Source: Lepidodermella squamata (lineage: Eukaryota > Gastrotricha). From it: a stretch of 64,000 nucleotides of DNA. The notes under the pieces are model-generated. The model saw only the letters and a program-made list of their open reading frames with translations. It had not been told where the DNA came from and made no database searches. The translations under genes and the position numbers were made by a program. Where the stretch lies: the NCBI GenBank assembly GCA_047495785.1, contig JBLDXI010000020.1, positions 1,984,001 through 2,048,000 of the forward strand, read 5' to 3'. Shown here one piece after another: positions 8,515 through 20,800 of the stretch (positions within the stretch are counted from its first letter, which is position 1; every line of letters begins with the position of its first letter).

Positions 8515-10610
8515 ACGTTTCGGAATTCTGAACACTATAGATAATTAACTAATATTTTATATAGGTAATATTAGTATCTTTCTTGTACTTTAAATTACTA
8601 ATATAGGTGAAATCTCAATTATTAGCCTACGAATTTAAACATTTTCGAGTCCCGATCATATTAGGTATAGCTCGCCATCATTAGCTTAGAATTTAGGAAT
8701 TCGGTTATATTTATCCCGAGAGAAAATGTCTTCAAGGGCTCTATGAATATACCCACAATTAAGGTATCACTTTTTGCTTTTTAAAAATAATAAGAACTTG
8801 GCGTATTCTTAGCATTTTCCCGATATTTCCGCCCTCGCGAAATCATTCATTCAACCACTTTTCCAAATACAATGTTACTGAATGTTTTTTTATTTATAAA
8901 ACTCAAGGACTAAAGGCTCGCGACGGCTCGTCGCCGATTTGAGAACAATGTACACAGGTGAGGGCGGCTATGAAGTATATACAATAAAGCTCAGAAGTGA
9001 AAAAAAACGAAACCAATCAATGGTCAGCAGCCAATTTCTTTTTCGCACGCCGATATTATTATGCTTATATATACAGGTACGCAGTGAAAATCGCAACTTT
9101 GTACTAAATGAATGTGTTTACTATACCACTCGACACTTCAATTAGCATCAAAAAATTTGCGTCAATTTTTTAGCCACATGAGGACGCAAAGTGTAATAAA
9201 TGCATAACTTTTTTTGACTTTGCACCGCTATAAAACATTTAGTTTTATTTTCATCCTACTACCACACCAAGCAATAAATCGCTACGCACCTGAGACTGAT
9301 GAATGTAGCCTATGCTCGTGCCACTTTTGCTTGACATGCCCACGAGAATTCCCTGATGTGTCTTATATGAGGCTGGCGGGATTTTGTGCTTGGCAACATC
9401 AAAAGAATCGCCCGTCTTTCAGTTTTCAATGTGTCGATCATCTTTCAGCCAGCGTGAATGGGCCGTTACGTATAACCTAATAATTAAGCTGCATCAGCCG
9501 TCTACAGTACTGTGGGATTTTTTCTATTAGGATTGTTTATGAGTTTTATAATCGCGCCACTTGATAAATTTCTTTGGAGTAAGTAACCAACGTCTAGAAA
9601 AGATAAAATCTAGGATTCCTGGTTTTGGAAAATGAAGATTTTGCCATTGATAATTAATTGCGAAAATTTAGCGGTTGCTTAATTAGGTGAATTTAGGTTT
9701 TCCAGTTTTTACATAGCCCAGTCTCGCCCGAACACCGTGATGACCTTGAAAATTAAACGGAATTTTTCGGCGAAAATTATTCATTTAGGAAATGAAAAAT
9801 ATTTGCTCTTCTTCTTCCTTGGCGAGAATTGTTACTGAACTAATATGCGATTTTCTCCTCTTTGGAAAAAACTGGCTGGAAATTATTAATTTAGTTGATC
9901 CAACCTACACTTTACGAGTCCCAAAAGTTATTTCGGCCTGGGCCTGGGAGAATTTTTCGTTTCTCGGCAAGAGGCAAATTTTAAACTATTTCGAACTATT
10001 TCGAACTATTTGGATTTCCTCTTTCGTTGAAATTCCAGGAATTTCAACTTTTTATGCATTAGCTTTCAAGCGATTTTCCGAATTTTTTGAAAATTACTCA
10101 CTTGATGACCTAGGTTTCATTATTTATGTTTCATGTCAGATCCAGGATGAATAATTAACATTAAATGTCTTCGCTGCTAGCTCGCAGCTCGCAATCAATT
10201 TTTCAAGTCCGATAATGGCAGATATGGGCCATTTTTCGATGACCAGGGCCAACATTTCTGAATTTCAGGCGAAGCTCGTTCTGAATAGGTGGCCGTTTTA
10301 TTGCCTAATATCAAAAGCGCCTGCAGGTGTAGCTGAACACTGTCTTTTCATATCATTTTTTCGGCTGAATCGGTGAACTGTATTGTTCAATTTTTCTATT
10401 TACAAGTTGTTTTTCTCGCTTTCATTCTAGAGTGATTTTTTTACTCATCAATAATTTACCGGTATGAACGACCAAGGTGTCTGTAAACGCGCCGTTTTTC
10501 TCGTACTCGACAACCTCCTAGCTTAATTAATTGCTAAAATTTATTACTGAAAAGCGAAATTCGCCCCAGTTTACGAGGTCATTCCTGACGTGGAATAGCT
10601 TCAAATTACC
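8515..10610. other. Intergenic, nothing recognised
   Basis: AT-rich sequence with scattered short frames. The longest (9792-10154, plus) has low-complexity Phe/Ile-rich content and no supporting homology or splice context. The last bases before 10611 presumably hold the promoter of the cyclic-nucleotide-binding gene, but no TATA is obvious. Confidence 0.4.
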
Positions 10611-13447
10611 ATGGATCTGCAGCTCAACATCGCGTTGACCACGCTTCAGATGCAGCCGGCTGATCGGCCGGATGCTTCCGTTGAATCTGTGGCTAGTTGG
10701 CTGCGTGAAAAAAGCAAGGTGTTCAAGCCTCTCGATGAAAGTGAGCAGAATTTTGATTGATTAATTCCTAATTTCGACTCATTTATTTCAGCAATTTTAA
10801 TGGACGTTGCTCGCAATTGTTCGCTTCAGATGTTCCCGGCTAACCATGTCCTAATCCGCCAGGGCGAAATCGGTGACTGGTTCGTTTCAAACCTTTTCGA
10901 ATTCGATTTGAAATTTCTAAGTTTTTTCTAGTTTTTACATCATTTTACAAGGCCAAGTTGCCGTTTACATTCACACCGACCTCGAACCCGGAAAATTAGC
11001 CGGTATTAAAGACGAACCTGTTAAGGAGGACACGAAACTTGGCCGGAAAAGTCACAGTCACGACGAGCCTGAGAAGAAGAAGGAGGAGAAACTTGATAGA
11101 AATCTATTTGGCAAGCACATCGTGACGTTGAGCATTGGCGCGAGTTTCGGCGAGTTGGCGCTCATCAATGATGATTGTATTCGTAACGCCTCGGTTATCA
11201 CCGACGAACCCTGTCACTTCATTTGCATCGATAGATCGCTTTATAATCGGTAAGGAAAAAATCATAAATTTTTACATTTTCGTGTGATTTGAATTTTCGG
11301 CTTTTCTCGGCTGAAAGATGACAGATTTAGGCAGCTACTTTATGAAAATTAAAAAAATTTAAAGCTGAATATTGAAATGTTTTTTTGTCAATTTTATTGA
11401 AAAATTAGGTCGCTAAAGGGCTTTCAGAAGCGAGATTTCGAAGATCGTAACAACTTCGTTGAAACACATCCGATATTTTCGCAATGGCCGTGGCGGCTCA
11501 AGCGGCAAGTGGCGATGAGTTTGGAGCGCGCAACTTTCGATTTCGACAGCTTGATTGCGAAACAAGGCAAACCTGCTAACACAGTCTTCTTCATTTTCAG
11601 GTAAATTTTCAACATATTTTACATTTAAATTACCGTATTTGTTCCAATAGTAGCCCATTGGACTACTACTAGTCACTAATAATCGCCCATCCCTAATAGT
11701 AGCCCAGGGTTGAGGGGTCAAGTTGGTTCGAAAACATGAAAAATGAACGATTCTTCACGGGAAATTAAATTTTCAAAATTTTCAAAACTTCGAGGTTGAA
11801 ATTTTAATAGCCCGGGCTGCTATAGGAACAAATACGGTACCTATTTAAGTGTGAGAAATTCAGAAAAATTCGATATTTGCTGTGTGCGCACCCTAAATTT
11901 TGGTTCCAGCACTGAATTTGACGTTCCAGCAATTATTGATCCGATATCGATTGCAGTGATTTTTCCGATATTGCCAATGTTAAAAATTTATCTTAAATCA
12001 AATGGGGTTCCAAAAGGCTCTGGTGGAATCATTATCGATCAAGGCAGATAGATAAAAATCGGAAAAATTCAGTGCTCGAACCTCAATTTGAGTTGGGCAA
12101 ATTTCATCCAATTTTATGATTTTAAAAGTATTAAGCTGGATTTTTTATTTTTCCAACATTTTTTGTATTTTGTATTCCGTTTTAAGGGGAACAGCGAGAA
12201 TGAGCTACAACACTGCCGTGATGCATGCGTCTAGTGGCGGCATAGTACCTCGACCCTCGATCAACTACGACACCGGTTCCAGTTCCAGCAACTCGTTAAT
12301 GGTGAATGGCAACGCGATGCGCGGGCGCACTGGTTCCACCGCCGGCACCTCCCTCAACACGCAATCCCCCAACAGCAGCGGCACCCCATCGACGCAGCAG
12401 CGCATCATCGAACTGTGCTCGATCACAAACGGCGAGGCTATTGGCGATTTAGAAATGTTCTACCCCATCGATTTTTACCTGTTTACAACAGTAGCGGCGG
12501 CGCCGACGGAAGTGCTGTCGCTAAGCCAGAAAAACATGACCCGATTCCTGGAGAATAAGACAATATCGAAAATGATGTGCGAGCTGTTATCGCACGCTTA
12601 TTACCGGCTGGCAGATCGCGTCGATCGCAATATCAAATGCTCGATTTTGAACGTGATTTTCGCCAATATGAAGCAGATTGTTGACTGTTACGAGGCGAAG
12701 CGTGAACAAGAGGCGGCGAATAGACTGAAGCGGCAAGCTCGCAAGGCGAACCTGCAATCGGCCGGCGCCAAGGGCACGGCTACGCCGCGCGCCGGCTCTT
12801 ATTCGCAGGCGAGTAATCGCAACACAGTAACACCTGTTGCACCCGCCTCGAGTGCGTTCCGGCGATTTTTGACGAAGGACGACGATGCTGAAACAACGCT
12901 ACAATACGTGCCAGTTCAGCATGATAGTAACAACAACAACAACAACAATGATGACGATGAGGATGACATCCCGCCCGAGGCTAGGGAACGCGTTTTCCCC
13001 GACTGGGAGACCAGTGATGAAAGGTTAACCGCTCTTGAGGAGCGAATTAGAAGGTTCAATACCGAATTATTCGCGGAAGACGAGGGCGGGCCGAGCACGA
13101 GGCTGCCGATTAACATCACGCAGCCGGGTGCCAAGTTGAAAATTCCGTCGATTGAAGCGTCGAATAAGGTGGTGGAAATGCGGCGTTATACAGTGTCGGG
13201 CCAGCAGGGTGCACCCAGGGCTGGCACCCTGGTCAAGGTGCGCCTTGCTAAGCCTGGCGGTGTTGGCGTTGTTAGGTCGCATACGCCATCGCCGCCGAGT
13301 GAAACCAACAGCGCTAGTGGCAAAAGGCCGACGACGAACAACCAGCCAGTAGCTCAGCGTAATGTTACGTTTTCTCGCGAAGTCACTGTCAATGCGATCG
13401 ATGAAGAACGGCCTCGCAGTTTTTCGCTATCTGGGCGTCAAAAATAG
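10611..13447 (+). CDS. Protein with two cyclic-nucleotide-binding domains
   Basis: Five exons: 10611-10740, 10792-10879, 10932-11249, 11409-11600, 12187-13447. All phases agree and give 662 aa. Domain 1 (about 50-180) has the cNMP barrel LIRQGEIGDCFYIILQGQVA and a near-canonical phosphate-binding cassette, FGELALINDDCIRNASV (145-161), with the key Glu147 and Arg157, so it could bind cAMP or cGMP. A Lys/Glu-rich insert (100-130) interrupts the barrel. Domain 2 starts at FDSLIAKQGKPANTVFFIF and has a degenerate cassette (GEAIGDLEMFYPIDFYLFTT) without the Arg. The tail is disordered with a poly-Asn/Asp run. No kinase, channel or GEF domain follows. CNBD2-like or RapGEF-like cNMP proteins are the nearest guesses. 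Confidence 0.8.
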
Positions 13448-13832
13448 CGCGTTTCACATTAAAATTATTATTATGTAAATAATTTAACTTTCAAATTTAA
13501 AAAGCTTCCGTGTATCATTAAAAAAACTGAGCGTTACAATCATTCAATCTTTTATTCTTCTTTATATTATCTATTGTTACTGTGATAGACATGAAAATTC
13601 GCATTTTTTCCATTTTAATGACTAAACTGTTACCTAGTAAATGGGTCCAGCACTAAATTTAACCTCTAATTTTCCTGATTTTTTGTAATTTCCTCATCTT
13701 GTCTAATAGACTGATATTATTGATGCACCCCCTTGTTTGTAGGAAAAAAAAATTATTTTGGGAAACTATTTCAAGATGAAATCTAGCTCGTGAACTGATT
13801 GCCGATAGCGCAAACGGGAAAAAAACAATTTC

Positions 13833-14160
13833 TACAGCGTGTCCCGTATAATTTGCGTAATTTAAAAAAATATTGGAGGAAATAAAGCCCACGGCGAGAA
13901 TCTTCCATCATTTATCCACGATTTTACCGAAAAAATTGAAAATTTACCGGAGAAAACCCTGAAAACCCCGATGGTAACTGGTTGGATCGAATTTCTTCGG
14001 ATGTCTTTAATCCTATTCGCGAGAGACATTCTTACGGCTTTTTAGAGTTTTCCAAGATTTTTCTGGCCATGAGATATGACTTCTTCTCTCATTTTAGAGT
14101 TAAAGATTCCTTTTCCGCGCATTTTCTTTGTTTGCGTTACTTGTGGGACACGCTATATTA
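13833..14160. repeat. MITE-like repeat, GTGTCCC family, copy A
   Basis: It begins TCTACAGCGTGTCCC and ends GGGACACGCTATATTA, the reverse complement of the same terminus. The internal sequence (ATTTACCGGAGAAAACCC, GATGGTAACTGG, ATTTTCTTTG) recurs at 34691-34995 and partly at 33505-33735. Short, non-coding, terminal inverted repeats: a non-autonomous DNA transposon family. Confidence 0.7.
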
Positions 14161-17100
14161 GGGGCAATTTAGTGTTGGACCCTTATAATTTAGGATGCGC
14201 ACTTGGAACACCCAAAGGAAATAGGATTTAAATGCGCACTCGCATTAGGTTGTGTATTGAAATTCTAGCAAATTAATTAAATAAACTCATTTATTTGTGA
14301 AAAAAAAATCATGTGATGGGAAAAATATTCTAACCGGTTATTCAGTGATCTCATTTTTTTGTCTGCAGATATTTTAATATTATTACGACTTTTATGTGCA
14401 TTGCGGCGACTTATTTTCACGTTTCTGTTATAATATTTTTCGTGACCCTTTCGCACGATGTTATCCCACCTTTAATTTCACCGTTCAGTTATTGATGGAT
14501 CGACTTTAACCGCATATTTGAAAAAGTGAAATAAAGCTGAAATAATACAAAAAATTGTCTTTTTTAGTGCAAATTTCGAAAAAAATCAAAGGTTGTCGCG
14601 GGCCAGATTTCAGGCAACATTGACTCGCCCGAGTTCTATTAAAAATTGATCATTATTAATTTTATAAGACACAGCCGATTTGATTGTATCGCAATTGATT
14701 TATCTGCATCATTGATAGACCACACGGCTGTGAATAAAAACGCATTATTCCACTCAATGAAAATCCGAGACATCATCCGCGACGGACGCACACGCATTGA
14801 ATGGGGGTGCAGTTGCCACGGATTTCTTCTTTTTTTCATGTCATTTTTCACTCGCAGCTTTTTTTTTATAACATACAAATTTCCTGCTGTCCGCCGTAAT
14901 GAATTTGGCGCCGAAAACTGATTGACATGCGATTGACGGCGAGCGGGCGCGCGCGCGCACTTCGTCTATAACAGAGAGAGTCGTATAATATTTATATCTA
15001 ATAATGGCCATTTAATGCGCGCAAAATTTTTGCCGCGGATATCCTGTGCTATCTTGTGGCTGAAAGAAACGCCTAGCTTCTTGCATTGTACTGCATATAA
15101 CATTAAAAACAGGCGTTCGTTGATACGGCGACGGGACGCAGATATGACGGAGCTGAGCTAAGTTTTCCGTATATAAAATATTATCGCTGCTTCCATTATT
15201 ATATAATCATCATTCATCGGCGGCGCGGCGAAAGAAAAGTGGAAGCAGAGGAGAGTGGTTGGTGCCCGTGCTGGCGCGCAAAAAGGCGAGCGAGTTAAGC
15301 GAGCGACATCAATAGCAACAATAAATAAAAATATCTACCAGACGAACAAAAAGAACCCGGAACGCAGAGATTTTAAATTTTATTGTATATATATATAATA
15401 TAACGCATGTAGCAGCGAAGTAGCACACGGCAATTTAGATCGACATCCGGGAATTTTATTTTTAACAACAATATAATACATTATTATGTACATATAGTTA
15501 ATTTTGCAGGGTGAGAGCGATGCGCAAATATGAGCCCTGTCAATTTCTACTACTCAATTTCAATGTCCGTAAGAGTCTATAAACAGAATTAAAATTTTGT
15601 AAACACCTCAACGAGTCGGCGAAATATACGCTAGAAGATTATAGTATTTCAAACTTGATTTCCGCGATTTTTCGCTTGGCCTGGAAAATGACTCCCTATA
15701 ACTTTGCACCTGGTTTCAGGAAAAAAATTGATAATATTCGAGATGTAGCTATTTGCGACCTTCCAATTTTAGTTCATATTTGCATTCATAAATTGCTAAT
15801 AAATTCATGACCGTCGATAAAGTGGCTAGTAACTTTGAACAACGTACCTAATTGCTTTTTCGCCAAAGTGTGCGGCAAATAATTTTTTGCATTTATTAAT
15901 TCCCTAATAGACCTCATACCTATCAGTCAATCAATATCGCACTCACAAATGATTCTAGCCTGATGTATTCGAATTTCTTCCCCGTGTCCGAATTAAGAAA
16001 AAAAGATATAATTAAACTTATGATCAGGCTTCTAATCCCGGTCCCATTTTTAGCCGTCCTTCTACCCTTGATTTTAGGTTTTTTTCCTCTTTGCTTGCGC
16101 GTTATATTTTATTGGAAAAATCACACTTCATACATCGGTAATTGCATGCGATTCATTACAAATTTATCAACGCGGCATTTTCGTAGGATGCGACCCCCTC
16201 CTGTTGCTCGCCTTCATCCACTAGATAATAATGACCACAAAAAAACGTTTAATTTTTTCACCATTGCATTCGCATATATGCGCGGCATTCCAACGGAAAA
16301 AGAACTTTTTTTTTATATACAAATTTCTCCATGTTATTTCGGTTCTTACCTCTTGCGGATATAATACTTCCGGCGTCGAGTGAAATTCGGTATAAATAGG
16401 TATATAGTCTCAAGTTTTCTCATTAGAAAAAACCGCCAGCTTTCATGTGGAATAATACTGATTTCGCCTATATCGAACTGTTATATTATTGAGACAGCCT
16501 ATAATGTGTTTTGTTTTAGCCGCTGATGCTTATTTATTTCACCGCAACTCATAGCTCTTTTCCGATCAATCATCGGCCTTAACAGATTATTCTATCAACT
16601 ATGTCTGAAGTATGTCTGAATTAAACATACTTATACATCCATCCTTGATTTCTTCTCATAAAAGTAACTCGCCTTATAACTACTTGTATATAACTCGAAA
16701 TTTTGAGCTCAAGATGTTATGCTTATTTATATTGAATAATTATTGAAATCGACCGACCAATTTTTTTTTCATCAAAAATTCAGCCCCTCGGGAGTTTTTA
16801 GTGTACAGCGCGCGGCTGAAAATTTGCCTATCCATCATTTGGCAGCCTTGAGAGTAAACACTGGACATTTTATCATTGGTTATTATTTGGTAAAAAGAAG
16901 GCGGCTTGTTCTTCAACAATTTTCACACGCGTTTATCGAGTTGGACAAGAAAATTTCCACCACAGATAAATTTTAATATCGCAAAGTGCAGCGAAGATTT
17001 TTTTCAATTTTCCCGCCTTTAAAATTGATAGTATCGCGTAGGATAATTTTTTTCACGCTTGAGTGAGTACACGCCGCAAGCGCACGCGTAAAAATTATTC

Positions 17101-17831
17101 CGATCATTATTACTATTACTATTATATATGATGATCTTCGCTATTTAACTCTGATATATACTACAATATATTATCACTGCGGTCGGAAATGCGCGCGGCT
17201 ACATGTGTCATCATCGCCATAGTATATATTGAAATTACAGTGCATTAAAAAAATGCAGCTATTGCGAAAAAACACACTTTTTTCATAATATGGCCTAGTT
17301 AAAAAAATCGCCTTTTCACTCAATTTCTTCAAGCGGAATGATCATCGCCTTTGTATTTGACACTTTTCGAATTCAATTTCAACATCCTGCAATCTTATAC
17401 CTATAGCTAGTGCTTTCATGCTTTCCGACCCTTGAATAAATTACTCTGATGCGTTGTGTTCGATTTTTGTCCGCGCGTTTTTAGTCGCATATTTTTTTTG
17501 TTGCCGTGCAGCTAGCAGTGAAGCGAAAGCGTTTCGACTATTAATCTCGCAAAAAACCGGCGCACTAGCAGCTGGCAACTTTTCGAGTCTCAAAGCAGAA
17601 AAAGTCGGTTTTTATTCGAGGTGCTCTTTTAATTTCCTGTTTTTTTATTGTATAGGTTTTTACCAAATGAAATGGCAACATTTCCCTCAGAGCCGGTATG
17701 ATATTAGGTTATGATCACCTGAGGGAAAATTCATCGATCAATAGCCTATCCACTACCACATCGAGATGTTTTCTATCATCGCATCGCTTGAGATCACCGC
17801 GGCGACCTGTAATAAATAGGGCGGTCGCCGA
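14161..17831. other. Long intergenic region upstream of the GABA-B receptor gene
   Basis: 3.7 kb with no convincing gene. It holds simple repeats (GCGCGCGC around 14945-14960, TATATATATA around 15390) and AT-rich sequence. It probably includes the promoter and any non-coding 5' exons of the receptor. A first coding exon upstream of 17832 cannot be excluded. Confidence 0.4.
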
Positions 17832-20800
17832 ATGTCGGCCAGCAGCGGCGGCTGGTGCCGAGCCGCGTCGAGCAATAATTCTTACAACGATCAAACCTTA
17901 TTCATAACTGCCTATTATTTTTCAACGAAATTTCCACATTCACCACCATCATCAACGCCGAATTATTTCCTCAAAACTGCTGCAGTCAATTTTTTGTTGT
18001 TACTCATCCTGGTTTTGTCTACGCCTGTTCAAGCTGGCATTCCTGTGTTGCAACCAACTGGCGCCGATGACCTGATTCGATTGTCGATCGGCCCGACGCC
18101 TGTTACCGGGCGCAATTTTTCATCGGCGCCTATCGACCAAAACACGTTGCCAGGCGTTGTCGTATTCGTCTCACCGCGAACCGCCCTCATTTCTCACGAG
18201 TTAGCCAACCGTGTCGTGGCTGATCTCCGCCAGAGGAATGAAGTCGAATTTCCTATCCGATTACGGAAAGTGAAGGTAAAAATTCAATTATTTTAAGGTG
18301 GAATTTTTAATATTTTTTTAATTTTTGATAATTTAATTCTAATATTTTAATATTTTTAATAATTAATAATTTTTTATTTTTTTAGTGCGATTTTGCCGAG
18401 GCTGTGAAAGCGGTGTATGAAATGTCGACGCTTGAATTTCGGACCTCTTTTTTGTTAACCGACCTTTGCCCCGATGTCAACTTCCGCCTCAGTCAAGTGC
18501 TCAAATACCGAAATATTGCTTTGGTAAAAAAAATTACAAATTTGTGAGTGTTTTTTTCTTGAGGACTCGATTTTTTTTTTCAGATTACTGCTTCCGACAA
18601 TAACCCGGCTTTCCGTGATCGATCCATGTATGCGAATACGTTTTCTGTTGTCCCGTCGACCGAGTCGCTCAGCAAGGCTACGCTCAAATTTTTGCAGTTG
18701 AACGCGTGGAAAAAAATGCTACTCGTTTACGATGCACATACTCCGTCGTCAAGTTATTACTCACTCGTAAGTCTTAGTTTTGCTTTTATCCCTGGCGACG
18801 TCGGTTTTCTCTCAGCTGAACTAGTGCAAATTTATCGGGATTTTAATTTCGCCTGATTGCGATAGCTAAAATATGCGTGTGGGATGCGGGCAAAATGAAG
18901 ACAAATTTTACAGATGAGAAGCCATGTCAGTAAAATAATGTCCGCATGAGCCAGATTCAATATACCGGTCGAATGAAAATATAACATTGGGATAAAAATT
19001 AATGAAAATTTTAAAATGGTTAATGAAACAATGACTTCTAAGATTAAAATCAAACGTTAACGAAAAATTCGTGAATTTTCAAAAAAATTCCAATTACCAT
19101 AATGAAAAATATCAAATGAGGCTCCGGGACTAAATTCAAGTGTGCAATAAAAGGTGCGTCGCGAAACGTAATTTAAAGTGTCGCGCAAGTGCGTATTACG
19201 TGTCGCGCTTTCTTTAATTTGCGCGCATCTTTCTGTTTTGCGCGAAGCTTGTCTGAGACCCATTTTTTGCGATCTCTGCTGGTGTCATTTTTTGATCATT
19301 AATGATGCGACGTATACATTTTGTATTCTAGCTACATTTGAATATAAACATCTGTTGTATCGGAAAAATCACTGATTTGTTAAAATCGATACGAGAAATC
19401 GATATCGAATTGTAAATTGTAAAGTAACCGCCGATATTTCAGCTGGGTCGGATATTTAAGGATTTTTAGATTTTAAGGAGACATTAAAATTTACTATAGA
19501 AAACCCATTCCAGTCCTGAAACCCTAATTTAAGGTGGGCGCTATTCATACCTATCCAATATTCATTTCGATGAATTCATCAAAAATTGCGCAGAAAATGA
19601 AAAAAATGAGTTTGTCCTCTCTATTCTATTGATTTATTGTTTTTTCAGATTTCCTCTTCTTTATTGAGATATCTGGAATATCAAGATGTCGAAGTAGCGC
19701 GACCAATTGAGAATAAAGTGTTCGAAAGCACGATCGAACGCATCCAACAAAGCGGCTTTAAGGTCATTTTTCTACTCATGCCATCCGATGAAATCGCCGA
19801 ATTTTTGTGCCGCTACCTGCGCAACACGCCCGATGTCGCTGTAGCGCGTTTCGCTTGGCTGATTCACTCGGACGTGGCTGATATTCCTATCGAAATCATG
19901 CTGCAAGAAACATGCCCCGGTGTAGATAATTTGAAATTACTGACCGCTTTTGCGATTCGATACGCGCCGTACGATATGATGAACAACGAAACTACCGTAG
20001 TCCTGCCCCATCCGAGTCGAATCATGTGCTCAGACCGCGGCCGGTTGCGGCCTCGCGACACGATGGCAGAGCAGTCAGGCGGGCTTGAATTTGTCACCCA
20101 TCCTGATGTGTCCCATTTTTACCAGACTAATACATCGCAGTTGATGTCGCACTACTACCGTTGCTACTACTACGACGGTTTGATATCGATTTTCAAGGCC
20201 CTTCGAGCCACCCTGGTCTTCAACAGCGGCAATGAACTGCACGACCCGACGGCTCAGATGTCAAATTACATGAATTTACGCATCGATGGCCGAACGGGTG
20301 CGATAAGGTTCAGCCGCACGACTAGCGAACGTTTGGGACAAGTTGAAGTTGTTCAGTTGGCGAATGGTAGACCAAGGTGGATTGTGGTCTATGACTTATC
20401 GGGGACAGCTATTGCAGCCCGGCATTTCCGTCAAATCCGCTGGCCTCGTGAGTTTTTTTACCGAATTTGTCAAAAGGGAATCAACATTTTAAAAAAATCG
20501 ATATTCTCAGATAATTACGAAAAATATATTTTTTAGAAAAAAATCGAAAATTTTAATTTCTTATATATTAAGTACATTCTTTGACTTCGTTGCCTTTATG
20601 TTTCATTCCAGAATTATCTAAAATAATTAGCGGCTTGAATAGCGTGGCGTCTCGCAGCGTGGCTGAGTCACTGACTGAACGCTTGTGGGTCTTAATTAAT
20701 TAACAATTGGTAGCTCAGATGAATTTAATTGCTTACAAGCGATGAAGTTATATTTTTTGCTAAATTACTGCCCTGGCTATATTTTTCACCAACAGGTATC

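Noticed and set aside
9792-10154. 120-codon plus-strand frame
   Set aside because: AT-rich, Phe/Ile-biased composition, no homology, no splice partners, no relation to neighbours.
14940-14965. GCGCGC tract as a regulatory island
   Set aside because: Simple dinucleotide repeat without further structure.
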